The notes below the pieces were generated by a model. The model worked only from the letters and a program-made list of their open reading frames with translations, searched no databases and was not told where the DNA came from. DNA of 36,665 nucleotides, from assembly GCA_947259195.1 (NCBI GenBank), contig CAMYLC010000172.1:100962-137626 (forward strand). Reading direction: 5' to 3'. The translations under genes were made by a program, and so were the position numbers. Source of the DNA: Thermoanaerobaculia bacterium. GTDB taxonomy: Bacteria; Acidobacteriota; Thermoanaerobaculia; Multivoradales; JAHEKO01. How positions within the stretch are numbered: position 1 is the first letter of the stretch; every line of letters starts with the position of its first letter. Shown here piece after piece: positions 8,623-16,057 of this stretch.

Positions 8623-8654
8623 GGGGCGTAGGGGCCTAAAGGCGCAGGGACGCA
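8623..8654 (+). repeat. degenerate 8-bp tandem repeat, four units
   Basis: Four consecutive octamers are readable: GGGGCGTA, GGGGCCTA, AAGGCGCA and GGGACGCA. The run starts nine bases after the YihY stop and fills the gap between two convergent genes. The purine-rich strand is the plus strand. No coding explanation applies. Confidence 0.6.
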
Positions 8655-8664
8655 GGATATTTTC

Positions 8665-8682
8665 CGGCCTGTTACCCGGCCG
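8665..8682. terminator. possible bidirectional hairpin between convergent genes
   Basis: CGGCC (8665-8669) pairs with GGCCG (8678-8682) around an 8-nt loop. There is a short T run on the left side (8661-8663) and no long T tract on either side, so a Rho-independent terminator is only possible. Confidence 0.25.
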
Positions 8683-8721
8683 TGTTCTCTGGCACTTTCG
8701 GGTCTCTTGGCTGGTCGGCGT

Positions 8722-9492
8722 TCACTCTTCCAGCTCGCCTTCCAGCTCGCGCAGACGGTTCTCCAGTGCTTCCAGACGCTCGAGCAGCTCCTCCTGACTC
8801 GAGTTGTAGCTGTGCAAGCGCTCCCGCCAGTCTTCGCTGCTCAACTCCAGGTTCAGACGCTCGATGGCTTCGTCGAATGCCTCGACCTGCAATTCGATGA
8901 CCTCGTCGTAGTCACCATCCGCTACAACCAGGCCCCGGTGCCCGCCACCAGGGCCGACGTTGAAGTGACGGATGTCGATCTGGGGCCGTTCAGCTTTGGT
9001 CAGAGTCGCGTTGAATGCCAGCAACTGAGCATCTCTCCACACTTCGACCCTGACGGCATCTCCTTCTTCATGTCTCGAGATCTCGTGATACAAATCGACG
9101 AAGGAGCCGATGGACTCGTCGTCGATGGTCGTCAGGATGTCCCCGACGTGCAGACCGACACTCTGCGCGGGGCTGTTGTCTGCCACCCGCGAGACCAGCA
9201 CTCCGACCTCAGCTGGAGCGCCGAAATGCTCGCGCAGCTCGGGAGTCAACTCGACCGCCTCGACTCCCAGATAGCCTCGGCTAGTCATCGCTCCGTAGCC
9301 GTGGGCTACTGCGTGGTGCTCCCCGGGACCCGCTACCTTGATGACGCGGGTCTGCCGGATCTCTTCCCTCTTTTCCGTCTGGCTTCCGGCCCAGAGCGGT
9401 GCCGCGACGACCAGTCCGACAGCCATGAGAACGATGGCAAGAGGTGGAGTCCGTCGAGGGGTGAAGATAGAGCCTTCGGTTCGCATAGTCAT
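8722..9492 (-). CDS. PDZ-domain envelope protein with C-terminal coiled coil
   Basis: A 256-aa protein, third gene of a sigma/anti-sigma unit (16 nt after the anti-sigma-like gene). A hydrophobic helix at 18-36 is a signal or anchor. A PDZ domain spans about 73-165: RGYLGVEAVEL, then SPAQSVGLHVGDILTTID. No protease residues surround it, unlike DegP or RseP. The C terminus (about 200-256) is strongly heptad-like and Glu/Leu-rich, a probable coiled coil. AAGGAGA lies just upstream of ATG 9492. By position it may sense or scaffold envelope stress for the sigma system; that is inference. Confidence 0.85.
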   Translation of the reverse strand: MTMRTEGSIFTPRRTPPLAIVLMAVGLVVAAPLWAGSQTEKREEIRQTRVIKVAGPGEHHAVAHGYGAMTSRGYLGVEAVELTPELREHFGAPAEVGVLVSRVADNSPAQSVGLHVGDILTTIDDESIGSFVDLYHEISRHEEGDAVRVEVWRDAQLLAFNATLTKAERPQIDIRHFNVGPGGGHRGLVVADGDYDEVIELQVEAFDEAIERLNLELSSEDWRERLHSYNSSQEELLERLEALENRLRELEGELEE

Positions 9493-9508
9493 GGGTCTCC
9501 TTTTCCCT

Positions 9509-9973
9509 TCATTGGATGCGGGGGTCCCCGGGTGCTGCTCGCCGGGTGCCTACCGCTGCAGGTCGAATATCGCGTTTCGTGGGGTCAAAGGCGCCTTGCC
9601 CAAGATCCAGGACGAGATCGATTTGACTGTCGCCTCCAAGGTACAAGACAGGCGGAGGCTGGGCGGCGAGCGAGCGCAGGGCCGCTACCTCGTCTTGAAG
9701 ACTCTCGTATTCCTGGCGAATCCTCTGGGCGCTTTCCTGCTGCACCGTCGGTTCAGCGGCGGGATAGGAGCGGAGCCAGAGTCCGAGGGCCAGGCCGACG
9801 ACTGCCAGTGTCGCGATTGTGGCCAGCCAGCGAGGAGAGATGCCGGCCAGCTTCGACGAATGGCGATCGGCGAGCCCGTTCAGGACTCGCCTCGTGAAGT
9901 CCTCGGAGGCGACTTCTCTTGGCAGCTTCGCCAGGGCCTCTTCGACGGGGGATTGCTGTCGATTCCGTGTCAC
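9509..9973 (-). CDS. putative membrane anti-sigma factor
   Basis: A 154-aa protein with one TM helix (about 49-67). The short N-terminal cytoplasmic part contains REVASEDFTRRVLNGLADR, like the region before the TM helix of many anti-sigma factors. After the TM come a coiled-coil stretch (77-102) and a short extracytoplasmic tail. It lacks a HxxxCxxC zinc motif. Its ATG overlaps the stop of the ECF sigma gene (ATGA), which strongly supports functional pairing: it would hold the sigma factor inactive at the inner membrane. The PDZ gene follows after 16 nt. Assignment rests on context and topology more than on sequence identity. Confidence 0.7.
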   Translation of the reverse strand: MTRNRQQSPVEEALAKLPREVASEDFTRRVLNGLADRHSSKLAGISPRWLATIATLAVVGLALGLWLRSYPAAEPTVQQESAQRIRQEYESLQDEVAALRSLAAQPPPVLYLGGDSQIDLVLDLGQGAFDPTKRDIRPAAVGTRRAAPGDPRIQ

Positions 9974-10542
9974 GATCGTCCTCCCATCTGATAGGGCTCG
10001 AGCTCGCCGCGAAGCAGAGCGCGCCCGCGATGCAGCCGTGACTTGACCGTTCCCTCTTGGATGCCCAGAAGATCAGCGATTTCTCGGTGGCTCTTGTCTT
10101 CGATGTACGACAGCACGATGGGGGCCCTGTAGCGCAGTGGCAGCTTGGCCAGGGCCCGATTCAGCTCCTGGTTCAACTCGCACCGCAGCACTTCGGTCTG
10201 CTGACTGGGCTCTGTCCGATGGCCATTGGAGTGGAAGAAGACAACTCGCAGCCTCGACCACCGCTGGTCGCGCCTTGCCGCGCTGTGGGCCAGATTGGTC
10301 GCGATGCGATAGAGGTAGGACTGGAGCCTACCCTTCTCGGAATACCGATGACCCCGTTCATAGAGGCGCAAGAAAGCCTCCTGAGCCAGGTCTTCGGCCT
10401 GGCCCCTACTGCCGGTCAGGCGGATCAGGTAACTGACTAGGCCGTCCTTGTGACGATCCACGAGTTGCCCAAAGGCAGATCGGTTGCCCTGTCTCGCCAG
10501 CCGGAAAAGATCGCTATCGCTGTAGGCCGTGGTCTCTGTCAC
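9970..10542 (-). CDS. ECF-type RNA polymerase sigma factor
   Basis: A 190-aa sigma-70 family protein of extracytoplasmic-function type. Region 2 (about 10-90) has DLAQEAFLRLY and GRLQSYLYRIATNLA. Region 4 (about 125-178) has LAKLPLRYRAPIVLSYIED and the helix-turn-helix HREIADLLGIQEGTVKSRLH. It starts at GTG 10542, with GGGAGGAG just upstream. The downstream gene overlaps by 4 nt and is its probable anti-sigma factor. A small inverted repeat (10564-10578) and TTATAA lie in the short gap after the upstream regulator gene, so it may have its own promoter as well as read-through. Confidence 0.93.
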   Translation of the reverse strand: MTETTAYSDSDLFRLARQGNRSAFGQLVDRHKDGLVSYLIRLTGSRGQAEDLAQEAFLRLYERGHRYSEKGRLQSYLYRIATNLAHSAARRDQRWSRLRVVFFHSNGHRTEPSQQTEVLRCELNQELNRALAKLPLRYRAPIVLSYIEDKSHREIADLLGIQEGTVKSRLHRGRALLRGELEPYQMGGRS

Positions 10543-10563
10543 GGCTCCTCCCTTACCCTTATA

Positions 10564-10578
10564 ACGCTCGAAGAGCGT
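10564..10578 (-). promoter_or_regulatory. short perfect inverted repeat upstream of ECF sigma gene
   Basis: ACGCTC and GAGCGT flank a 3-nt spacer, and the minus strand continues into TTATAAGG. It touches the stop codon of the upstream regulator gene. It could be an operator, or a small hairpin at the end of the upstream message. No T tract follows. Confidence 0.3.
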
Positions 10579-13500
10579 CAGGGTTCCGACGGATGGAGCT
10601 CGCCGGCAAGGGTGGGCGTGGGCTCCTGGCCCCCATCCTGGAGCCGACGACGATAGGTGGGAGGGCTTACACCCAGCAGCAGGGAACCGATTCGGACATC
10701 GTCCGGGAATCGCGAGACGATCTCTTCAAGGAGAATCTCCTGGACCTGCTCCAGGAGTCGCCCCTGCTCCCGCGCAGGGGAGCGCACCAGGTCAGACAGC
10801 ACTCTCTGGACTTCGTTCCAGCTGCCGGAGCGCGGTGCCAGACCCGACTGGATCTGCTGGCTGGCTTTTCTCAGGCGGCGCCGGAAGGTGCTCTCGGGCA
10901 AGCCGACGAATTGACAGCCACGACGGGCAACTTGATCAGTGGCGGCGCCGGCCTCGACAATCAGGTCGTCTGCTAGCCAGCGACCGAGGGGCAGGCCCAG
11001 CGGAGGATCGCTCTCAGCCGCCAATGCGATTTGTCGCTGTAGGGCTGTCCTGAGCTCTACCCAGGGATCTCGGCGCCTCTCCTCCTCCCCTTTCACGGCA
11101 TGGGTGTTGGCATCGGCCGGCTCGGACGGGGCTCCGGTCTCCCTCACGCGGGGTTGCAAGGGTCCGGAGGCGAGCCCCTCGCCGGTCAGACCGAGCTCCT
11201 CGGGCTCGAGCTTCTCATCGTCGCTGAGGATGACGCTTTGCAGGAGCCGATTTTGGAGCTCGCGTACATTGCCAGGCCAGTCGTGAGCCAGCATCGCCGC
11301 TTCTGCCGAGCGGGATAGTGCACGAGCCTGCTTCTGGTACTGGACTGCGTAGAGCTCGAGAAAGTGCCGAGCGAGGTGGAGGATGTCATCGGGCCGCTCT
11401 TTGAGCGGCGGAATCTGCAGGTGCAGCACGTTGAGTCGGTGGTAGAGATCTTCCCGGAAGCGACCCGCCTCCACCTCCCGAGCAAGGTCCCTGTTGGTGG
11501 CCGCGATGATCCTGACATCCACTCGGCGGGTCTTGGAGCCGCCGACCGTCGTAAACTGCTTCTCCTGCACGAAGCGCAGGAGTTTGCTTTGGACCTCGAG
11601 CGGCAGCTCTCCGATTTCGTCCAGCAGCAGGCTTCCCCCGTTGGCCTGCAGCAGCCGCCCAGCACGATTTTGCTGGGCACCGGTAAAGGCGCCCTTTTCG
11701 TGCCCGAAGAGCTCGCTTTCGATCAAGGACGAAGCTATGGCCCCGCAATCGACGATGACCAGTGCGGCGCTCCGGCGCGGACTGAGCTGATGGATCGTGC
11801 GAGCGAGGAGCTCTTTTCCGGTACCACTGGCACCGGTGATCAGAACAGTTGCGTCGGTGGGCGCCACTCGTCGGGCGGTGCCGACCACGCTCTCCATCTC
11901 GCTCGATCGGTAGACTAGCTTCACCTGCTGCAAGGCCTGGCGAAGGTCGCTCAGCTCGGCGCGCAGCCTGCGGTGCTCGATCTCCTGGCGTCGTCTCTCC
12001 AGGTCGGCCAGGCGAGCCCGGTCCATAGCGACTGCCAATTGGGCCGAAAGGGCTTTGAGAAAGATGAGATCCGACGAGTCGAGCGTCATGGATTGGTGTT
12101 GGCCATCGATCATCAGGCAGCCGAGGCAATCGCTGCCGGCGATGAGAGGTACCGTGAAGCAGATCCGTTTCGTCGGTGATGACTGCTGGCCTTCGACTGC
12201 AGGCGAGTCGTCGCTGGTCTCGTTCGCTTCCAGCTCGGCGACAGCGATTTCCAGGCGCTGGCGCTCCTCAGTGTCGAGCTCGAGAGTTTCGATTCGACTC
12301 TGCAACCCGCTTCCACCATCGGTGCGAGTCAGACCCCGCAAGAGCTGCAGATGGCCCTCTTCGTCTCTGGTAAAGAGCCCGATGCGGCTGGGTAGGAAGG
12401 CTGTATAGAGCTTGTCGACAACCTGAGCTGAAAGATCGTCGAACGCATCATGCAGGGCGATGATGTCGATCGTGTCCCTGAGCAGCACCATGTTGCGGTA
12501 GTCCTTCGCCATGTTGCCGGTGAAGATGCCGCTCAGTCGATCGAAGCTGCCGACCTGTTGGGAAGCGAAGTCCTCTTGCCAGCTCACCACCGTGCCGCCG
12601 CCCATGCGCTTGGCCGTATTCAAGGCCTGATCCGCTCGACGTACCAACTCGAGAGGATTGGCAACGTCCGCCTGCCCGCAGTGGAGGGTAGCCAGCCCTA
12701 TGCTGAAGGAGAGCGAGACCTGAGAGTCGAGGAGCCCGAGGCTGCCGAGGAGCTGCTCGGCGCGCTCGGCGATCTCACGAGCCTCGTGAGCCGGGGTTTC
12801 GGAAAGAACTACCGCGAAGACTACGCCCCCGTAGCGTGACACCAGGTCGGTACCCCGGAGCGTCGTGCGCAGAGCCTCACTGATGGCGCGGATGCACTGG
12901 TCGCCGCTCTCCCGGCCGAAGCGTTCGTTGACGATGTAGAAATCGTCCGGGTTGATCAGGAGCAGAGACAGAGGCGTGCTGTCGTCAACCGCCTCGCGGA
13001 ATCGGTCGGCGAGGACCGCCTGGAACTCCTTACGATCGGGCAGGCCAGTGTTGGGATCCTTCAGGATCGCCGAGACCTGGCTGGTGTGACTGGCCAGGGC
13101 TCCGCCAAGGGCGAATAACCAATCCCACCAGTGCGCCGGGTCCTGGGCCTGTCGCAGGCTGCTGGGTAGATAGCTGCTGGCCAGGCGTTCCAATACCGTG
13201 CCCTTGCCGGCGGCGAAGCGAAGGCCGATCCAGGCCCCCAGGAGGGGACCACCTTTGCCTTCCCGGGCGTCGCTGCGTCGCCGCTGGCCCTCGTCGCCGA
13301 ACAGCGCCCCGAGCGTCAACGGGGGCTCCACCGCTGGCAGCGGCACCAGGCCGGAATCGGCGGCCTCGCTGAGGACGAGGGACGGTATTCCGGAGCTCTC
13401 TTCGTCCCCGTTCCCGGCGCTGGTCTTCGCTATGTGGTTGGCGAACGCCTCCGCGGACTCGAGGTCTTCGAGCTCCGGAACCGGGGGAGCTTCACCGTCG

Positions 13501-13625
13501 TGGATCAGCAGGGGACGCGCCAGGCGACTCATCGGCTCCGGAATGAAGAGGCTGGCACATTCCGCGCCGCTGAGGCGACGTATGCCCTGGACGTAAGAGC
13601 GTAGAAGTGCCGGTGCTTCGATCAT
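10578..13625 (-). CDS. multidomain sigma54-type regulator: degenerate GGDEF, GAF, AAA+, two Fis-like HTHs
   Basis: About 1015 aa from ATG 13625 (an in-frame TTG six codons upstream has no ribosome site). A GGDEF fold spans about 185-350; its signature is RYGGVVF, so both acidic catalytic residues are Val, but RGTD (257-260) keeps the RxxD I-site at the usual spacing. A GAF domain follows (about 385-545), then a linker helix. The AAA+ domain (about 575-810) has Walker A GASGTGKE, an intact GAFTGA (645-650), Walker B LLLDEIGEL, NVREL and the FREDLYHRLNV Arg finger. Two HTH segments follow (about 898-921 and 975-996). It should activate sigma54 promoters; GAF ligand and c-di-GMP sensing are inferred. 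Confidence 0.9.
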   Translation of the reverse strand: MIEAPALLRSYVQGIRRLSGAECASLFIPEPMSRLARPLLIHDGEAPPVPELEDLESAEAFANHIAKTSAGNGDEESSGIPSLVLSEAADSGLVPLPAVEPPLTLGALFGDEGQRRRSDAREGKGGPLLGAWIGLRFAAGKGTVLERLASSYLPSSLRQAQDPAHWWDWLFALGGALASHTSQVSAILKDPNTGLPDRKEFQAVLADRFREAVDDSTPLSLLLINPDDFYIVNERFGRESGDQCIRAISEALRTTLRGTDLVSRYGGVVFAVVLSETPAHEAREIAERAEQLLGSLGLLDSQVSLSFSIGLATLHCGQADVANPLELVRRADQALNTAKRMGGGTVVSWQEDFASQQVGSFDRLSGIFTGNMAKDYRNMVLLRDTIDIIALHDAFDDLSAQVVDKLYTAFLPSRIGLFTRDEEGHLQLLRGLTRTDGGSGLQSRIETLELDTEERQRLEIAVAELEANETSDDSPAVEGQQSSPTKRICFTVPLIAGSDCLGCLMIDGQHQSMTLDSSDLIFLKALSAQLAVAMDRARLADLERRRQEIEHRRLRAELSDLRQALQQVKLVYRSSEMESVVGTARRVAPTDATVLITGASGTGKELLARTIHQLSPRRSAALVIVDCGAIASSLIESELFGHEKGAFTGAQQNRAGRLLQANGGSLLLDEIGELPLEVQSKLLRFVQEKQFTTVGGSKTRRVDVRIIAATNRDLAREVEAGRFREDLYHRLNVLHLQIPPLKERPDDILHLARHFLELYAVQYQKQARALSRSAEAAMLAHDWPGNVRELQNRLLQSVILSDDEKLEPEELGLTGEGLASGPLQPRVRETGAPSEPADANTHAVKGEEERRRDPWVELRTALQRQIALAAESDPPLGLPLGRWLADDLIVEAGAATDQVARRGCQFVGLPESTFRRRLRKASQQIQSGLAPRSGSWNEVQRVLSDLVRSPAREQGRLLEQVQEILLEEIVSRFPDDVRIGSLLLGVSPPTYRRRLQDGGQEPTPTLAGELHPSEP

Positions 13626-13647
13626 GGGCGGGTTCGAGGGCAAGAAA

Positions 13648-13666
13648 CTGATGAGAATCCCATCAG
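13648..13666 (-). promoter_or_regulatory. inverted repeat just upstream of the regulator start
   Basis: CTGATG and CATCAG are separated by 7 nt; the near edge is 22 bases before the ATG at 13625. It could be an operator for autoregulation or an mRNA hairpin affecting initiation. There is no Shine-Dalgarno at this start. Confidence 0.35.
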
Positions 13667-13725
13667 AGTTGCGTATGCGCCATAATTTTGCCCGAGAGTA
13701 GCATGGGGCTCACCCGTCGGCAGTC

Positions 13726-13743
13726 GAATACTTCGCAGTACTC
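13726..13743. promoter_or_regulatory. 18-bp near-palindrome in the regulator promoter region
   Basis: GAATACTTCGCAGTACTC reads on the other strand as GAGTACTGCGAAGTATTC: the two halves match at all but a few positions. It lies about 100 bp upstream of the 10578-13625 start, in a 166-bp gap, a typical place for a dimeric activator or repressor site. The cognate protein is unknown. Confidence 0.4.
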
Positions 13744-13791
13744 TGGACCGCATTGCTTCTGACCCCGCGAGCAGATTGCGGAAGGCGTTTG

Positions 13792-14685
13792 TCAGCGGTC
13801 GAGAATCCGGTCCAGCAGCCATCCCAGTAGGCTCAGGAGCGAGCCCGAGCCGGCAACGCTCTGCGACCAACCGGTACCGGTACCCAAGGTCGGCATCTGC
13901 CTGTCGAAATCTGCTCGCCGCTCGAGGTCGGCCTCCATCTCCCGGCGAAGCCGGCTGGCCTCTGATTCGCCTCCGGTGCGGATCCAACGCACCACCGCAT
14001 CGAGCTCGTTGGCATCGAACCACTGGCCGTGGGGTCGACAGCTGTCGACAATGATGCCGCTCTTGCGACCGAAGTTCAGCCGGTGCATCAGCTTGCCGCA
14101 GACCGGGCAGGGACGATAGAGGCGAGTCTGGTCCTGTCCAGCCGCCGGAAGTGTCTCAATCGACCCCTTCCGGGTCGAGGTCGGCTCGGTGGTCATGGAG
14201 GCCTCTCTTACTCTCTCCATCAAGACTTGTGCGGTGTCCTTGGCCAGCCAGAGACCGGCACAGCGGGGGCACTCGAGGACCGACACCGGGGGCTGGCCGA
14301 GCTCTCGACTGGTCAGGTGGATGGAGTCGGAGCACGCGGGGCATGGCGTCAGGCTCGGTTCTCCGGCTCTGCCGGCAGGCAGCAACGGAGTAGCGCAATG
14401 ATGGCAATAGCGGGCACGGTCGCTGACGCGTGCCATGCACGCTGAGCAGATGGTGTGCAGATCCCGCTCGTGGAGGGTGAAGTCAGCGTCGCAGAAGCGG
14501 CAGGTGGCGGATTCTGCCTGGCGAGGCGCGCCGCACGCCGAGCAGCGGACCACGTCGGCGTCGTGAGGTGACGGTACCGGCACCTCGAGAGTCTCGCTGC
14601 AGAGGCAATGAAAGCGGTCTCCGGCCTGCAGCTCGCCGGCGTCGTATTGGCGTTTGCAGGAGGGGCAGGAAACGAGCAACCGCAT
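13792..14685 (-). CDS. multi-zinc-ribbon protein with TFIIB-type zinc finger
   Basis: A 297-aa protein with many CxxC-type pairs: C7/C10, C48/C51, C62/C65, C80/C83, C94/C97, C115/C118, C139/C142 and C193/C196. The segments at 115-150 and 193-235 follow the zf-TFIIB pattern CPxC...C.r..G.W(l/f)....L. The C terminus ends in an amphipathic helix (LLSLLGWLLDRILDR). Such proteins are conserved but uncharacterised. The start is ATG 14685 without a clear ribosome site; the minus-strand frame continues open far upstream, but only as antisense to the adaptor gene. It is divergent from the efflux operon (159-bp gap). Confidence 0.8.
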   Translation of the reverse strand: MRLLVSCPSCKRQYDAGELQAGDRFHCLCSETLEVPVPSPHDADVVRCSACGAPRQAESATCRFCDADFTLHERDLHTICSACMARVSDRARYCHHCATPLLPAGRAGEPSLTPCPACSDSIHLTSRELGQPPVSVLECPRCAGLWLAKDTAQVLMERVREASMTTEPTSTRKGSIETLPAAGQDQTRLYRPCPVCGKLMHRLNFGRKSGIIVDSCRPHGQWFDANELDAVVRWIRTGGESEASRLRREMEADLERRADFDRQMPTLGTGTGWSQSVAGSGSLLSLLGWLLDRILDR

Positions 14686-14844
14686 GCAAAGAGGATGGTG
14701 CAAACCCACTGCGGAGTCAATTGAATCCGTCGGCAACGTCAAAAGGGCTGAGTTTGCTTGAAACAAATGGTGATTCCGATACGTAGAAACGAGCGTCGGA
14801 ACCAATACGCGAAAGCAACCAAGGCCAGGTTGATGGAGGCTGAA

Positions 14845-16047
14845 ATGACTGAACGATCCGAAGCGAAGAACGGCACTAGGCGAGGGAAGAGGTTGTGGCG
14901 GTGGATGTCGTTGGCCGTTGCTGTCCTCCTGCTGGTCGCCGGCGGTGTGACGTTGATGAACGTGAGTGCCGCCAGAGCCAACGGTGCGTCGACGGTAGAG
15001 GAGAGTTCCGACGCGTCCGAGAGCGCCGCCTCGACGCCGGAGGATACTGACGACGAGAAGAAGGGCGACGAGGAAGGCGACGATGCCAAGACGCCAGTGC
15101 CGGTGGAAGTGGCCTCGGTGGAGGAGGGCTCTGTTTCCGCCTACACCAGCTCCACGGCCAACCTGGTTGCCGAGAGCGAGGTCAAGGTCCTCTCCGAAGT
15201 CGAAGGACGTGTCCTGACGCTGCGGGTCGAGGAGGGCGACTGGGTCAAGAACGGTCAGGTTCTGGCGACTCTCGTGCGGGACGACCAGGCAATCGCGTTC
15301 AAGAAAGCTCAGCTCCAAGAGACTAATGCCCGCGCCGCCTACGATCGGGCCAAGGAGTTGGTGGAAAGGGAGCTCATCAGTCGCGAGGAGTTCGACAAGC
15401 TGAGTATCGACTACGAAATCGCTCAGCAGGAGCTTGCAGAAGCCGAATGGGCTCTGAGGAAGACCACCATCATCGCGCCGTTCGCGGGCCGGATCACGGT
15501 TCGGATGACGCAGCTGGGCCAACATGTGCGCCCCGGCGATGAGCTCTTTCAGGTGACCGACTTCGACCCGCTCGTAGCCCGCATCTATCTGCCGGAGCGT
15601 GATGTTCTGGGGCTGGAGGAAGGCCAGGACGTCCAGATTCGGCTCGATGCAGCAACCGAGGTGTACTTTGCTGGGCGGATTCGCCAGATCAGCCCCGTAG
15701 TCGACACCTCTACCGGAACCGTGAAAGTGACGGTCGAAGCGACCGAACCACCCAAGCAGGTCCGACCCGGTAGCTTCGTCACCGTCAATATCGTCCGCGA
15801 AACGCATTCCGACGCGCTGCTTTTGCCCCGTGAGGCGGTGCTCAGAGAGCTTCAGAAGGCTCATGTGTACGTGGCTGAAGACGACGTTGCGGAGAAAAGA
15901 GCGGTGACTCTGGGCCTGGAGGAGGGCGAACTGATCGAGGTCCTCTCCGGCGTCGCGGCAGGTGACCGGGTGATCGTGACCGGACAGGGTGGCCTGAAGG
16001 ATGGCTCCGCCGTCAAGATCCTGATCGCGGACGCCAACGTGGGATAG
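14845..16047 (+). CDS. RND efflux periplasmic adaptor (membrane fusion protein)
   Basis: A 400-aa HlyD/AcrA-like protein that should link the inner-membrane RND permeases to an outer-membrane channel. Start chosen at ATG 14845 because GGAGG sits 5 nt upstream (14835-14839). Earlier in-frame TTG and ATG codons lack this. An N-terminal TM/signal anchor (about 20-38) is followed by an acidic linker (50-82). The lipoyl/barrel-sandwich halves are around KVLSEVEGRVLTLRVEEGDWVKNGQ and TTIIAPFAGRITVRMTQLGQ, separated by a helical hairpin. A beta-barrel and membrane-proximal domain follow. It is the first gene of a three-gene operon. TTGAAA at 14758-14763 is a possible -35. No TolC-like gene is present. 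Confidence 0.92.
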   Translation: MTERSEAKNGTRRGKRLWRWMSLAVAVLLLVAGGVTLMNVSAARANGASTVEESSDASESAASTPEDTDDEKKGDEEGDDAKTPVPVEVASVEEGSVSAYTSSTANLVAESEVKVLSEVEGRVLTLRVEEGDWVKNGQVLATLVRDDQAIAFKKAQLQETNARAAYDRAKELVERELISREEFDKLSIDYEIAQQELAEAEWALRKTTIIAPFAGRITVRMTQLGQHVRPGDELFQVTDFDPLVARIYLPERDVLGLEEGQDVQIRLDAATEVYFAGRIRQISPVVDTSTGTVKVTVEATEPPKQVRPGSFVTVNIVRETHSDALLLPREAVLRELQKAHVYVAEDDVAEKRAVTLGLEEGELIEVLSGVAAGDRVIVTGQGGLKDGSAVKILIADANVG

Positions 16048-16057
16048 GGCCACCATC

